Part shown: piece by piece, positions 53,918 to 63,319 of the stretch | Numbering within the stretch: the stretch's first letter is position 1 | How the letters are laid out: every line of letters begins with the position of its first letter | Assembly: GCF_018449575.1 (NCBI RefSeq) | Contig: NZ_JAAVUT010000004.1 | Location: 310,001-374,000, forward strand | Length of the DNA stretch: 64,000 bases | Source: Sodalis sp. dw_96 | GTDB lineage: Bacteria > Pseudomonadota > Gammaproteobacteria > Enterobacterales > Enterobacteriaceae | Direction of reading: 5' to 3' | Position numbers and translations under genes: made by a program | The notes under the pieces: model-generated | Database searches by the model: none | What the model saw: the letters and a program-made list of their open reading frames with translations, nothing else | Told to the model about the DNA's origin: nothing

Positions 53918-54985
53918 ATGCTGGTAAAGCTTATACGTGCGGTTATTTTCGGTTTTGTCATAGCGGGCATTTTACTGATTGCGGTGCCTAGGTTGCGTTC
54001 AACAACCGGCGCGCTGCTAAGTGGACATTCCAGCGGCAATGACGAAATGCCGATCAGTTTCAATTCGGCGGTCCGGCGCGGCGCTCCCGCTGTGGTAAAT
54101 GTCTATAACCGCAGCATGAATACCGATTCCCATAACGAGCTGCAAATCCGTACCCTCGGCTCCGGGGTTATCATGAACCAGAAGGGTTATGTGCTTACCA
54201 ATAAGCATGTGATCAATAACGCCGAGCAGATTATCGTGGCACTGCAGGATGGCCGGGTGTATGAGGCTTTACTGGTGGGCTCAGATAGCCTGACCGATCT
54301 GGCGGTGTTGAAAATCGACGCCAACAACCTGCCGGTCATCCCCATCAACCCTGACCGCGCGCCCCATATCGGCGATGTGGTGCTGGCCATCGGCAATCCC
54401 TATAACCTGGGCCAGACCGTGACTCAGGGCATTATCAGCGCCACCGGCCGTATCGGCCTCAGCCCGTCCGGACGGCAGAATTTTCTCCAGACCGATGCCT
54501 CCATCAATCAAGGCAACTCCGGCGGAGCGCTGATCAACACCCTGGGAGAACTGGTGGGCATCAATACCTTGTCATTCGATAAAAGCAATAACGGCGAGAC
54601 CCCGGAAGGCATCGGTTTTGCCATTCCCACCGCTCTGGCCACCAAGGTCATGAATAAACTGATCCGCGACGGCAGGGTGATTCGCGGTTATATCGGCATT
54701 GGCGGGCGAGAAGTGGCGCCGTTGCATGCCAGCAACGCCAACATGGATCGCATCCAGGGCATTATAGTGAATGAAGTTACCCCCGGCGGCCCGGCGGCGC
54801 AGGCCGGTATTCAGATCAATGACGTAATATTGAGCGTCAATAACAAAGCGGCGGTGTCCGCTATTGAAACAATGGATCAGGTTGCGGAAATCAGGCCGGG
54901 TTCTGTGATCCCGGTGGTGATTATGCGCAACGGCGCCAAAATGACCTTGCACGTGACGATTCAGGAGTATCCGGCGTCTGAATGA
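53918..54985 (+). CDS. degS: stress-sensor protease DegS
   Basis: A 355-residue inner-membrane-anchored serine protease. An N-terminal span (about 5-27, IRAVIFGFVIAGILLIAVP) holds it in the membrane. The catalytic His is in TNKHVINNAE, Asp in SLTDLAVLKI and Ser in NQGNSGGALINT; one PDZ domain follows. It cuts RseA when outer-membrane-protein C-termini appear, releasing sigma E. In many relatives murA follows closely; here two repeat-protein genes intervene. Confidence 0.96.
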   Translation: MLVKLIRAVIFGFVIAGILLIAVPRLRSTTGALLSGHSSGNDEMPISFNSAVRRGAPAVVNVYNRSMNTDSHNELQIRTLGSGVIMNQKGYVLTNKHVINNAEQIIVALQDGRVYEALLVGSDSLTDLAVLKIDANNLPVIPINPDRAPHIGDVVLAIGNPYNLGQTVTQGIISATGRIGLSPSGRQNFLQTDASINQGNSGGALINTLGELVGINTLSFDKSNNGETPEGIGFAIPTALATKVMNKLIRDGRVIRGYIGIGGREVAPLHASNANMDRIQGIIVNEVTPGGPAAQAGIQINDVILSVNNKAAVSAIETMDQVAEIRPGSVIPVVIMRNGAKMTLHVTIQEYPASE

Positions 54986-55369
54986 GCCAAGGAAAATAAC
55001 TATCTTGCCGTTATTGCGCCCGGTAACAGCGGCCCGAATAATGTTTAATCCTTTCTCACCGTGACCTATTTGATGGAGTCACGGCTCTAACCCCTAATAG
55101 CCGGCGCTATATTGGGGCTGATAGCGATGATGGCGCGCCCCTCTCCTCAATGTTTAACGGTAATCAAACAGGAAACGGCTTGCCTGCTAGGTTGAATTGA
55201 CCTTGGGTTATAATCATTGTCCCGAACATCGGGCAATCAATGTCATATAGCGTTTGGTCGATAATACCGGCGCGACCGAATTTCTGACCAGCGCTGTCTT
55301 CTATACGGGCTTGGCGCCATTAATCTCTTAAAAATAATTCAAGATAGATATTACTTAGGATCACTCTAA
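54986..55369. other. degS to repeat-gene intergenic region
   Basis: A 384-bp gap. A stem CCGTGAC/GTCACGG at 55059-55084 may end degS mRNA. The rest turns AT-rich toward the first repeat gene and probably holds its promoter. AGGA lies about 10 bases before its ATG. No small gene is seen. Confidence 0.4.
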
Positions 55370-56530
55370 ATGAATCCAACTGATCAGGTAGCACCGAATA
55401 TAACGGTTTCAGATATGAATCATTTTTTAAAAGATACTCAGGCTAATAATAGCGGCAACAAGCGGATATCCGCCCTTTCAGCCGTTAGCAATAGCGGTCA
55501 GGAACCTAAGTCCAATATGATATTTACGGGTATCATACCGGAGAAAATCCCGCGGCTTATCGAACAGACAACTCCTCTCGCGGTTCGCCCATCTTTGGCG
55601 GAGCCACTCGATATAGACAGGGGTGCATACGGATATATTGACAAAAAAGTTAAATTACAGGAATTCATTTCGAAGACAGTGGAGAAGATAAGCACACCGG
55701 AAGACTTTCGCGCTGCGCTTAGGGAAATACAGTACATGTCTCTGGTAGATATGTGTGTGGCGTTGAAAGCGGTCATTGGAGGCATTCTCAATTTCGCCGA
55801 TCGGAATAATATAGGATCCGCCGTTATCGAGTATGTAGCGTTAGCGCGGTTATATTGCCATCGATGTCCGCCGCTCAGGGATTTAATCGACATCCTGGAT
55901 GGTGAGAACAATATCGATCAATTAACTAAAAATTTTCGTGAATTTATTTATCATCAGCTCGAGACCGAAAATAATTGCCTCAGGGTTGCCATCAGTTATG
56001 GTATCACCGATGAGCCATTACTGCACGATCTCGAGCATCATCTTTTCAATAGGCTATCCAATGAGGAAGTTCAAAAAAGCCTTTCCCCTGAGAAGATTGC
56101 CGAGAAATACGGCATTTATGAGTCCAGTGTTCTAGAGTTATTGGAGCACAAGTTTGTTGATTATCGGGCCGGAGTTGAGGTATTAAAGGGAGGAAGTGTG
56201 GATGATGTCGCTGTTAAATATAATATAACCTCACCGCCGGGCCGCAAGCGGTTATCTGAATATGACGATATTGCGATAAAAATCAAGGCTGGCGGTAATT
56301 GTTTTCAGCTTAGTCAGTTATATGATATTGATCTTCACAATGAAACATCTCGTATTGCTATGGAAGAATTATCTATTAAACATGCAGCAGGAGCAGCGTT
56401 GCTTCAGACTGAAGATTGGCGTGGGATAGCCGATAGGTACGGTATCTTAACAAGCAGAAGCCGGAAAAAATTGCGGGAAATCTTCTTTCTGAACGCGCCG
56501 TTAAACAAGATCAACATGGCAATGAAATAA
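55370..56530 (+). CDS. helical-repeat protein, small paralogue (candidate effector)
   Basis: A 386-residue soluble protein of no family I recognise. The N-terminal 45 residues are Asn/Ser/Thr-rich with no Sec signal. Residues about 105-165 (PEDFRAALREIQ... to ARLYCH) match the middle domain of the larger neighbour (RDFDMALAKIQ... ARLHY). From about 200 on there are five units of a roughly 37-residue repeat, with the YGI-type core at residues 210, 247, 284, 318 and 357 (spacings 37, 37, 34, 39). Each unit has A.(K/x)YGI, then a helix with L and E. No clear F-box is seen. Function unknown. Confidence 0.75.
   Translation: MNPTDQVAPNITVSDMNHFLKDTQANNSGNKRISALSAVSNSGQEPKSNMIFTGIIPEKIPRLIEQTTPLAVRPSLAEPLDIDRGAYGYIDKKVKLQEFISKTVEKISTPEDFRAALREIQYMSLVDMCVALKAVIGGILNFADRNNIGSAVIEYVALARLYCHRCPPLRDLIDILDGENNIDQLTKNFREFIYHQLETENNCLRVAISYGITDEPLLHDLEHHLFNRLSNEEVQKSLSPEKIAEKYGIYESSVLELLEHKFVDYRAGVEVLKGGSVDDVAVKYNITSPPGRKRLSEYDDIAIKIKAGGNCFQLSQLYDIDLHNETSRIAMEELSIKHAAGAALLQTEDWRGIADRYGILTSRSRKKLREIFFLNAPLNKINMAMK
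55967..56494 (+). repeat. five coding repeats of about 111 bp
   Basis: Encodes residues about 200-375 of the smaller repeat protein. Cores: AISYGITDE, AEKYGIYES, AVKYNITSP, SQLYDIDLH and ADRYGILTS. They share the YGI core but little else at the DNA level, so they are old, coding-constrained repeats. Confidence 0.8.
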
Positions 56531-56871
56531 TGCCAAGAGAAAACCTAATAAGCTATCGCCCCTCTCCTGCAAAAAAAAGAGATGCTAGGGGTCGATTAAA
56601 GAATGCATTTCCTCCTCAGGGAACGCTATCGTAAAATGCCATATAAACCGAAGTTAACATGGCGGCGGTTTTACCTGGATGGTTTATTCCCCGGTTAACT
56701 GAGTGATGATAATTATTTAAAGGATGTTTTATCTCCTGGTTGCCATTTATCCCCCGGCCGATAAACGTTTGGCATCGTTAACAGCCATATCGTCCATACC
56801 AAGCATCTTTACCAGGAACGGGTAATGGCAACGCTAATTATTCATCCTATCTTATTTAAGGATAATGAGGA
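56531..56871. other. gap between the two repeat-protein genes
   Basis: A 341-bp gap without a gene. GTTAAC occurs three times (56653, 56694 and 56777), a possible but unproven regulator site. AAGGA lies about 10 bases before the next ATG. The gap suggests each gene has its own promoter. Confidence 0.4.
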
Positions 56872-59076
56872 ATGCTGCCCATCACACCGGCTTTATCCGG
56901 AAATTTTCCCTTTGTAAATGTTTTAAGCGGCGTTAATGAAGTAATGAATTCTGTCAGTCCCGTATCGTCCACCCTGACTCGGCTTCGCAATAGTGTCTTA
57001 AGGCGACCCTCGAAAGAGACCAGTGACGATGCCTTTGACAGTAAACGCACAGGATCTTCAAAGACAGTGGCGCCCACGCTGACGGATATGCCGGAACTGG
57101 TGCTGAAATTTATTATCGGCTATATCCGGCCCGAAGATATCGTGCCCCTGACGGCGGTGTTTAATCCCCAGCAGAAGGTCTATTTCTCGCGGGAAATCAA
57201 TTATGGCCGTATCGTTCGCGATAGTTTGTCCTGGGTAAATTCAATCAGAGATTTCGATATGGCTCTGGCGAAAATACAGGCATTGACGGCAAAACAGCGT
57301 GCTCTGCCGCTGATACGTCTAGGCGGACATGTTTACGAGATGAAACCCGAGGATCGGCCCATCGCGATGGCGCTCTATGCCGCTGAGGCAAGGCTTCATT
57401 ATGAAAGTACCCCGCATCTGGCTCATAAGCTGCGAGCTGTCCAGGACGCAACGTCCTTTTGTCGCTTACTGGCTGGAGAGGTGACCGCCGAACGCGGCTT
57501 ACGGGATATTGCCGCGATGTACGCCGTCACCAGCCCATCCGGCCTGCAAGAACTTGAACGGCTTATCGTTAATACCATGGCGGGCAGGGGAGGATGGGCG
57601 GGGAAAAATGCCCGTGACGTGGCTGCTAAATTCGGTATCAACGATAAGGAGAGCACTGCGCTGCTGGAGCAATATATATTTACCGAGGTGTATAGGAGCC
57701 AAATTAACGAAACGGCCACCTGTGGGGATATTGCCGAACGATATGGTATTTATAGCCCCTCAGGGCGCGAGCAGCTTGAAAAATATAGGGTCAAACAATC
57801 CATCGGTATGGAAGCGCAAAGCGGCAGGAACTGCGTTTTCCTGGCGCACCGATATGAGATTATTACCGCCGCCGCGCGGGAATGTCTGGAGCACTATGCG
57901 GCGGAGGGCGACATGGGAGCGGAAGCGCAGTCCGGCGGTAATTGCCTTATGCTGGCTGAAAAATACGGCATATCTACACCGGTCGTAAGAAACCTGATTG
58001 AGAACATTTCCATTCGTAACCGGCTCTGGGGAATGGCGCATGCCGGGTATAACTGTCATGATCTGGCCACGCTCTACGGTATTGTTACGCCTGAAGGACG
58101 CACATTGCTTGAAGGCTATGCCGTTATGGGTATAGCCAAAGCGGAAGTACAGTTCGGTAAACACTGCGACGTCGTGGCCAAAAAATACGGAATAACCAGC
58201 CATATCGCCCGGAGCGCATTGGAAATTCATGCCGTCGGCGGTCTGGCCGGGGCGAATGCCCGTCACGGTATGGACTGTAACCGGTTAGCCTCCCAGTACG
58301 GAATATTTTCCCGAAATGCCCGTATTGCCTTGGAAAAATGCTCTTTGGAGAGTTTGATTGCGCGAAAATGCAACATGAAGCGCGATTGCCAACAGATTGC
58401 CGACAAATATGGCATCATCACCGATGAAGTGCGTGCCGCTTTGGAAAATCACGTGGTAAACACCCGGGGGAAGCGGGAAATCCGCTATGGGAATGACTGT
58501 CATGACATCGCCAAAAAGCTCAGCCTAAAGACCGTAGCCGCACGGCTCACGCTTGAATTATCCACTATTGAACATATTTTCGGCGCCAAAACTGAAGGCC
58601 GCCTTAATGCCCGTAAAATCCGCGATAAATACCAGATCACGCATCCAACGGCAGTGAAAATGCTTGAACTGAGCCTGATCAAAAGCGAGTACGTGCGGGA
58701 AGAAATCCATGCCGGTCAGCATTGGTGGGACATTGCCGGGAAATACGGCATCACCATGATGGCTTGTCTCGACGAGCTGCAGTTAAATTGCGTTAATGCC
58801 ATCGCCGGCAACGCGTTGGGTATCGGTGGAAATTGCCACACCCTCGCCGCGCGATTCGGTGTTATCGCCCCAACCGCGCGCATCGCACTGGAAGAACAAT
58901 ACTTGGACCGTGCCATGGCGGACATCCGTACCGGTGGAAACTACCGTGTCATAGCGGCACGTTATGGCATTAATTCCACTCCGGTACTGAACAAGCTGAT
59001 AAAGCAGTATGTTTTATATCAATACGGCAATGATCGCCCCATTCCTGAAACTCAGCAGAATGGCGCCGCAGTTTAA
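56872..59076 (+). CDS. F-box-like protein with 14 helical repeats (candidate effector)
   Basis: A 734-residue soluble protein of no family I recognise. The Ser/Pro/Asn-rich first 70 residues lack a Sec signal. Residues 73-97 (MPELVLKFIIGYIRPEDI, then VPLTAVF) fit the eukaryotic F-box pattern (LP..L...I...L...DL..L..V). Residues about 125-200 are shared with the smaller neighbour. Residues about 200-715 are fourteen repeats with the (Y/F)GI core at 217, 254, 291, 328, 365, 402, 439, 476, 513, 550, 587, 625, 662 and 698: period 37, almost invariant. Consensus: NC..(L/I)A.KYGI.T, then R..LE, then a variable third helix often ending in A...G. An SCF-adaptor mimic is inferred; HTH-like nucleic-acid binding is the alternative. 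Confidence 0.8.
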   Translation: MLPITPALSGNFPFVNVLSGVNEVMNSVSPVSSTLTRLRNSVLRRPSKETSDDAFDSKRTGSSKTVAPTLTDMPELVLKFIIGYIRPEDIVPLTAVFNPQQKVYFSREINYGRIVRDSLSWVNSIRDFDMALAKIQALTAKQRALPLIRLGGHVYEMKPEDRPIAMALYAAEARLHYESTPHLAHKLRAVQDATSFCRLLAGEVTAERGLRDIAAMYAVTSPSGLQELERLIVNTMAGRGGWAGKNARDVAAKFGINDKESTALLEQYIFTEVYRSQINETATCGDIAERYGIYSPSGREQLEKYRVKQSIGMEAQSGRNCVFLAHRYEIITAAARECLEHYAAEGDMGAEAQSGGNCLMLAEKYGISTPVVRNLIENISIRNRLWGMAHAGYNCHDLATLYGIVTPEGRTLLEGYAVMGIAKAEVQFGKHCDVVAKKYGITSHIARSALEIHAVGGLAGANARHGMDCNRLASQYGIFSRNARIALEKCSLESLIARKCNMKRDCQQIADKYGIITDEVRAALENHVVNTRGKREIRYGNDCHDIAKKLSLKTVAARLTLELSTIEHIFGAKTEGRLNARKIRDKYQITHPTAVKMLELSLIKSEYVREEIHAGQHWWDIAGKYGITMMACLDELQLNCVNAIAGNALGIGGNCHTLAARFGVIAPTARIALEEQYLDRAMADIRTGGNYRVIAARYGINSTPVLNKLIKQYVLYQYGNDRPIPETQQNGAAV
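57469..59016 (+). repeat. fourteen coding repeats of 111 bp
   Basis: Ten successive intervals are exactly 111 bp, the last three being 114, 111 and 108 bp. Conserved positions are the Cys after Asn/Asp, the hydrophobic-Ala pair, YGI, Arg and Leu-Glu. The residue just after YGI and the third helix vary most. DNA identity between units is low, so recent slippage is not the origin. Confidence 0.88.
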
Positions 59077-59090
59077 ACCTGTGACCAGCC

Positions 59091-59110
59091 TGTGGATAAG
59101 CTGTGGATGC
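59091..59110 (-). other. two DnaA-box-like 9-mers
   Basis: TGTGGATAA at 59091-59099 is a perfect minus-strand match to TTATNCACA. TGTGGATGC at 59102-59110 matches seven of nine. They are 11 bp apart, about one helix turn, right after the large repeat gene. Could be chance. Confidence 0.35.
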
Positions 59111-59146
59111 CCATGCAATCTAGCCTTTATGGCGTCAAAGCGCCTG

Positions 59147-59192
59147 GAGAACGATGGCATCGACCCGCCGGGGTTATCTTACCATCGTTCTC
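59147..59192. terminator. long inverted repeat between the repeat gene and murA
   Basis: GAGAACGATGG (59147-59157) and CCATCGTTCTC (59182-59192) form a perfect 11-bp stem around a 24-base loop. It lies between the convergent ends of the large repeat gene and murA, so it may terminate either transcript. No clear T-run. Confidence 0.5.
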
Positions 59193-59269
59193 GTCGCAAT
59201 AGTGTCCCTTCGCGATGACTCATCGTATGGCAAGCCGACTCCGCCGGCGGCCCGTTTCGGGATTACCGC

Positions 59270-60541
<1,272 letters not shown>

Positions 60542-60581
60542 CTATTTAACGGGTGTAATGCCGCCGGACGCCGCCGACAGC

Positions 60582-60836
60582 CTAAAAACCGTTCAGTTTA
60601 CGATCGCGCTGCCATTCATCAGGCGTATAGGCTTTGATGGAGAGCGCATGTATCCGATTATCCGAAATATAGTCCGCCAACGGGGCATACACCGCCTGTT
60701 GCTTTTTGATCCGGCTCATACCGGCAAATTGCTCACTCACGACGATGACCTGGAAATGGCTGCCGTCGCCCGATACATGCGCCTCTTGCAGCGCCAGGGC
60801 GCTCATCAGAACTTCTTTGATTTCGTGGTTTTCCAT
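60582..60836 (-). CDS. ibaG: BolA-family protein IbaG
   Basis: An 84-residue BolA-like protein with [20 protein letters not shown] and the [17 protein letters not shown] and [13 protein letters not shown] motifs. It works with monothiol glutaredoxin Grx4 in iron-sulfur matters and is acid-induced. The Met at 60836 gives the exact E. coli length; an upstream Met at 60899 is not used. Confidence 0.96.
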   Translation of the reverse strand: MENHEIKEVLMSALALQEAHVSGDGSHFQVIVVSEQFAGMSRIKKQQAVYAPLADYISDNRIHALSIKAYTPDEWQRDRKLNGF

Positions 60837-60996
60837 AAGGGTCAAATCACTGTCATGGGTCGGGAAACAAGCCGCTATCTTAGATGAATACGCCGCCATC
60901 GGAAACAGGCATAACGATAATCCTTTTGCCTTTAAGCACGGCCGAACAAAAACGCCTTGGAGGACAGAGGGTTATTATCAGGGGAACGAAGCCGGC

Positions 60997-61305
60997 TTAG
61001 GCCGGCTTATCATCTATGAAGGGAAGAATATCTTGCAGCCTATAGAGGGTAATCAGCGTGCGCAGTTTTTCAGTGACGCCGGTTAATGCCAGCGCCCCGC
61101 CTTGTCTAGCCTGTGACGCGCATATATGCAGCATCATGGCCACCCCGGCGGAATCCACGCGATCCAGCCGGGAGACATCCAGAAAACAGATACCCGGCAA
61201 GAGGCTATCCCGCTGCGTCCAGAAGGAGAGCAGCGTGTCGCGATCCAGCTCACCCCGCAATCGCAGGGTGTCGCCCTCGGCTTGCCAGCTCAGGGACTCA
61301 GCCAT
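60997..61305 (-). CDS. mlaB: Mla transport STAS-domain protein MlaB
   Basis: A 102-residue STAS protein that binds MlaF in the inner-membrane MlaFEDB complex. It has [17 protein letters not shown] and the [18 protein letters not shown] core with the conserved Ser/Thr site. It overlaps the end of mlaC by 8 bases. Confidence 0.94.
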   Translation of the reverse strand: MAESLSWQAEGDTLRLRGELDRDTLLSFWTQRDSLLPGICFLDVSRLDRVDSAGVAMMLHICASQARQGGALALTGVTEKLRTLITLYRLQDILPFIDDKPA

Positions 61306-61936
61306 TATTTTGCTTATCCAGCGTAATGGGATGAGCGGCGGCGGCCTGTAATTGCTGCGTCAGGCCGTCGATGCCTTTCTGGCGCAGGGTAGATGCCCAC
61401 TCGTTTTGTTTAGTGGTAATCATGCTCACGCCTTCGGCGATCATATCGTACGCCTGCCAGTTGCCCGTTTGGCTGTTCTTGCGCCATTGGAAATCCAGCC
61501 GCACCGGCGGGCGGCCGCCCTGATCCAGGATGGTCACCCGAATGGCGATAATCGTGGCATCACCCAGGGGTTTTTCCGGCTCAACCTGGTAGGTCTGGTT
61601 GCGGTACATGGCCAGGGCCTGTCCGTAAGCCTGCTCCAGATAGCTCTGGAACGCCTTGAAATAGGCATCGCGCTGGGCAGGGGTCGCTTCGCGATAATAG
61701 GTACCCAACACCAGGGCGCCGGCATATTTTATCTGCACATAGGGCAGCAGCTCGTCCCGCACGATGGTGCGCAGATAGTCGGGATTCTGCCGGATCTGGC
61801 TTTGCTCGCTTTTCAGGCGGGTAAAGGTTTTTCCCGCCGCTTCATTCATCAGGGCATAGGGGTTGGTCTGGTCCACCGCCTGCGCCAAAGGCGCTATCAC
61901 TACCAGCAGGGCTATCATTATCAAACGTTTAAACAT
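61298..61936 (-). CDS. mlaC: periplasmic phospholipid-binding protein MlaC
   Basis: A 212-residue periplasmic carrier that shuttles phospholipid between MlaA in the outer membrane and MlaFEDB. Signal peptide with the AQA cleavage site (about residue 20), then the Tol_Tol_Ttg2 domain ([23 protein letters not shown]). A 13-bp gap to mlaD. Confidence 0.95.
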   Translation of the reverse strand: MFKRLIMIALLVVIAPLAQAVDQTNPYALMNEAAGKTFTRLKSEQSQIRQNPDYLRTIVRDELLPYVQIKYAGALVLGTYYREATPAQRDAYFKAFQSYLEQAYGQALAMYRNQTYQVEPEKPLGDATIIAIRVTILDQGGRPPVRLDFQWRKNSQTGNWQAYDMIAEGVSMITTKQNEWASTLRQKGIDGLTQQLQAAAAHPITLDKQNNG

Positions 61937-61949
61937 AAGTCACTTCCTC

Positions 61950-62525
61950 TCAATGATTCGTCGCAGCCGGCGTATTGCCGCTGCCACTCGCGGGGGCCGG
62001 CGCGCTGTCCGTTCCGTTCGCAGGGTTCTTGGTGCTATCAGGCGTCGCCTTGCTGTCGCCACCGCTCTTGTACAGGAACTGGCCGATCAAATCTTCCAGC
62101 ACCAGGGCTGACTTGGTGTCTTGGATGGTGCCGCCATCCTTGAGAATGGAGGTGCCCATATCGGGATCTTCGAAGCCGACATTCAGCGCCAGGTACTGTT
62201 CACCCAGCAGGCCCGAGGTCCGGATGGCCAGGGAGCTGGTATCCGGTATATGGTTATAGCTGGATTCGATATCCATCGTTACCTTGGGCGTATAGGTCTT
62301 GGGATCGAGGGTAATATCCGCCACCCGGCCGATCACCACGCCGCCCACTTTCACCGGCGAGCGTACCTTCAATCCGCCGATATTATCGAACGACGCGGAA
62401 ATGCGATACGTGGCGGTATTTCCCACGGAGCGTATGTTCGCCACTTTCAGGCAGAGAAAGACGACGGCGCATAACGCGATAATCATGAACACGCCAACCC
62501 ATACTTCGCTTTTTTTCGTTTGCAT
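61950..62525 (-). CDS. mlaD: MCE-domain protein MlaD
   Basis: A 191-residue inner-membrane-anchored MCE protein that forms a hexameric periplasmic ring. A span at about 7-29 (EVWVGVFMIIALCAVVFLCL) is followed by the MCE domain (FDNIGGLKVRSPVKVGGVVI). The C-terminal tail is Ser/Ala/Pro/Thr-rich. The Met at 62525 gives MQTKKSEVWVG; the frame opens 15 bases earlier and overlaps mlaE. Confidence 0.94.
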   Translation of the reverse strand: MQTKKSEVWVGVFMIIALCAVVFLCLKVANIRSVGNTATYRISASFDNIGGLKVRSPVKVGGVVIGRVADITLDPKTYTPKVTMDIESSYNHIPDTSSLAIRTSGLLGEQYLALNVGFEDPDMGTSILKDGGTIQDTKSALVLEDLIGQFLYKSGGDSKATPDSTKNPANGTDSAPAPASGSGNTPAATNH

Positions 62526-62529
62526 TAAC

Positions 62530-63312
62530 TCACTTCCCAAACATCAGTGCTGTCAGCACGAAATCCAGTCCCAACACCGCCAGGGACGCATAAACCACGG
62601 TTCTGGTGGTTGCCCGGCTGATGCCTTCGGAGGTGGGAATCGCATCATAACCGTTGAACAACGCAATCCAGGTCACGGTAATGGCAAAAACCACGCTTTT
62701 AATCAGGCAATTCACCAAATCCTGATGCCAGTCCACCGCGCCCTGCATAGCGGACCAGAAATAGCCGCTGTCGATACCTTTCCAATCCACGCCCACCATC
62801 CCGCCGCCCCAGATACCCACCGCGACAAAAATCGCCGTCAGCAGCGGCATACTGATCACCCCGGCCCAAAACCGCGGAGCCACAATGCGACGCAGGGGAT
62901 CCACCGCCATCATTTCAAGGCTGGATAATTGCTCGGTGGCTTTCATTAAACCAATCTCGGCGGTGAGCGCCGAACCGGCGCGGCCGGCGAACAGCAGGGC
63001 GGTGACCACCGGCCCCAGTTCGCGCAGCAGCGACAGCGCCACCATCATGCCCAGGCTGGCCTCGGCGCTGTAGGTGGTCAAGATGATATAACCTTGCAAT
63101 CCCAACACCATGCCGATAAACAGCCCCGAAACGATAATAATCATCAGGGACTGCACCCCGACGCTATACAACTGTTTAACCAGTAGCGGCCACTGTTGGC
63201 GGAAATCGGGTTTCCCCACCAAGGCGTTAAACAACATCAGGCCGGCCCGCCCGAAGGCAAGGCAGACGTTGATGCCCCTGCGTCCAAAGGACGCTAATGC
63301 TTGTGTTAACAT
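62530..63312 (-). CDS. mlaE: ABC permease MlaE
   Basis: A 260-residue permease of the MlaE/YrbE family. It has [41 protein letters not shown], and a C-terminal amphipathic/hydrophobic end ([19 protein letters not shown]). With MlaF, MlaD and MlaB it moves phospholipids to keep the outer leaflet clear. Seven bases behind mlaF. Confidence 0.96.
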   Translation of the reverse strand: MLTQALASFGRRGINVCLAFGRAGLMLFNALVGKPDFRQQWPLLVKQLYSVGVQSLMIIIVSGLFIGMVLGLQGYIILTTYSAEASLGMMVALSLLRELGPVVTALLFAGRAGSALTAEIGLMKATEQLSSLEMMAVDPLRRIVAPRFWAGVISMPLLTAIFVAVGIWGGGMVGVDWKGIDSGYFWSAMQGAVDWHQDLVNCLIKSVVFAITVTWIALFNGYDAIPTSEGISRATTRTVVYASLAVLGLDFVLTALMFGK

Positions 63313-63319
63313 GGCTCGG

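Noticed and set aside
57469-59016. CRISPR array as an explanation for the regular 111-bp period
   Set aside because: The units lie in one long open frame, are conserved at the protein but not DNA level, and have no constant repeat/unique spacer structure.
57469-59016. TAL-effector, ankyrin, TPR or Sel1 repeats
   Set aside because: The period of 37, the central YGI and R..LE do not match those consensus patterns (TAL 33-35, ankyrin 33, TPR 34, Sel1 36 with different conserved residues).
61352-62143. 263-codon plus-strand frame over mlaC/mlaD
   Set aside because: Antisense shadow of mlaC and mlaD.
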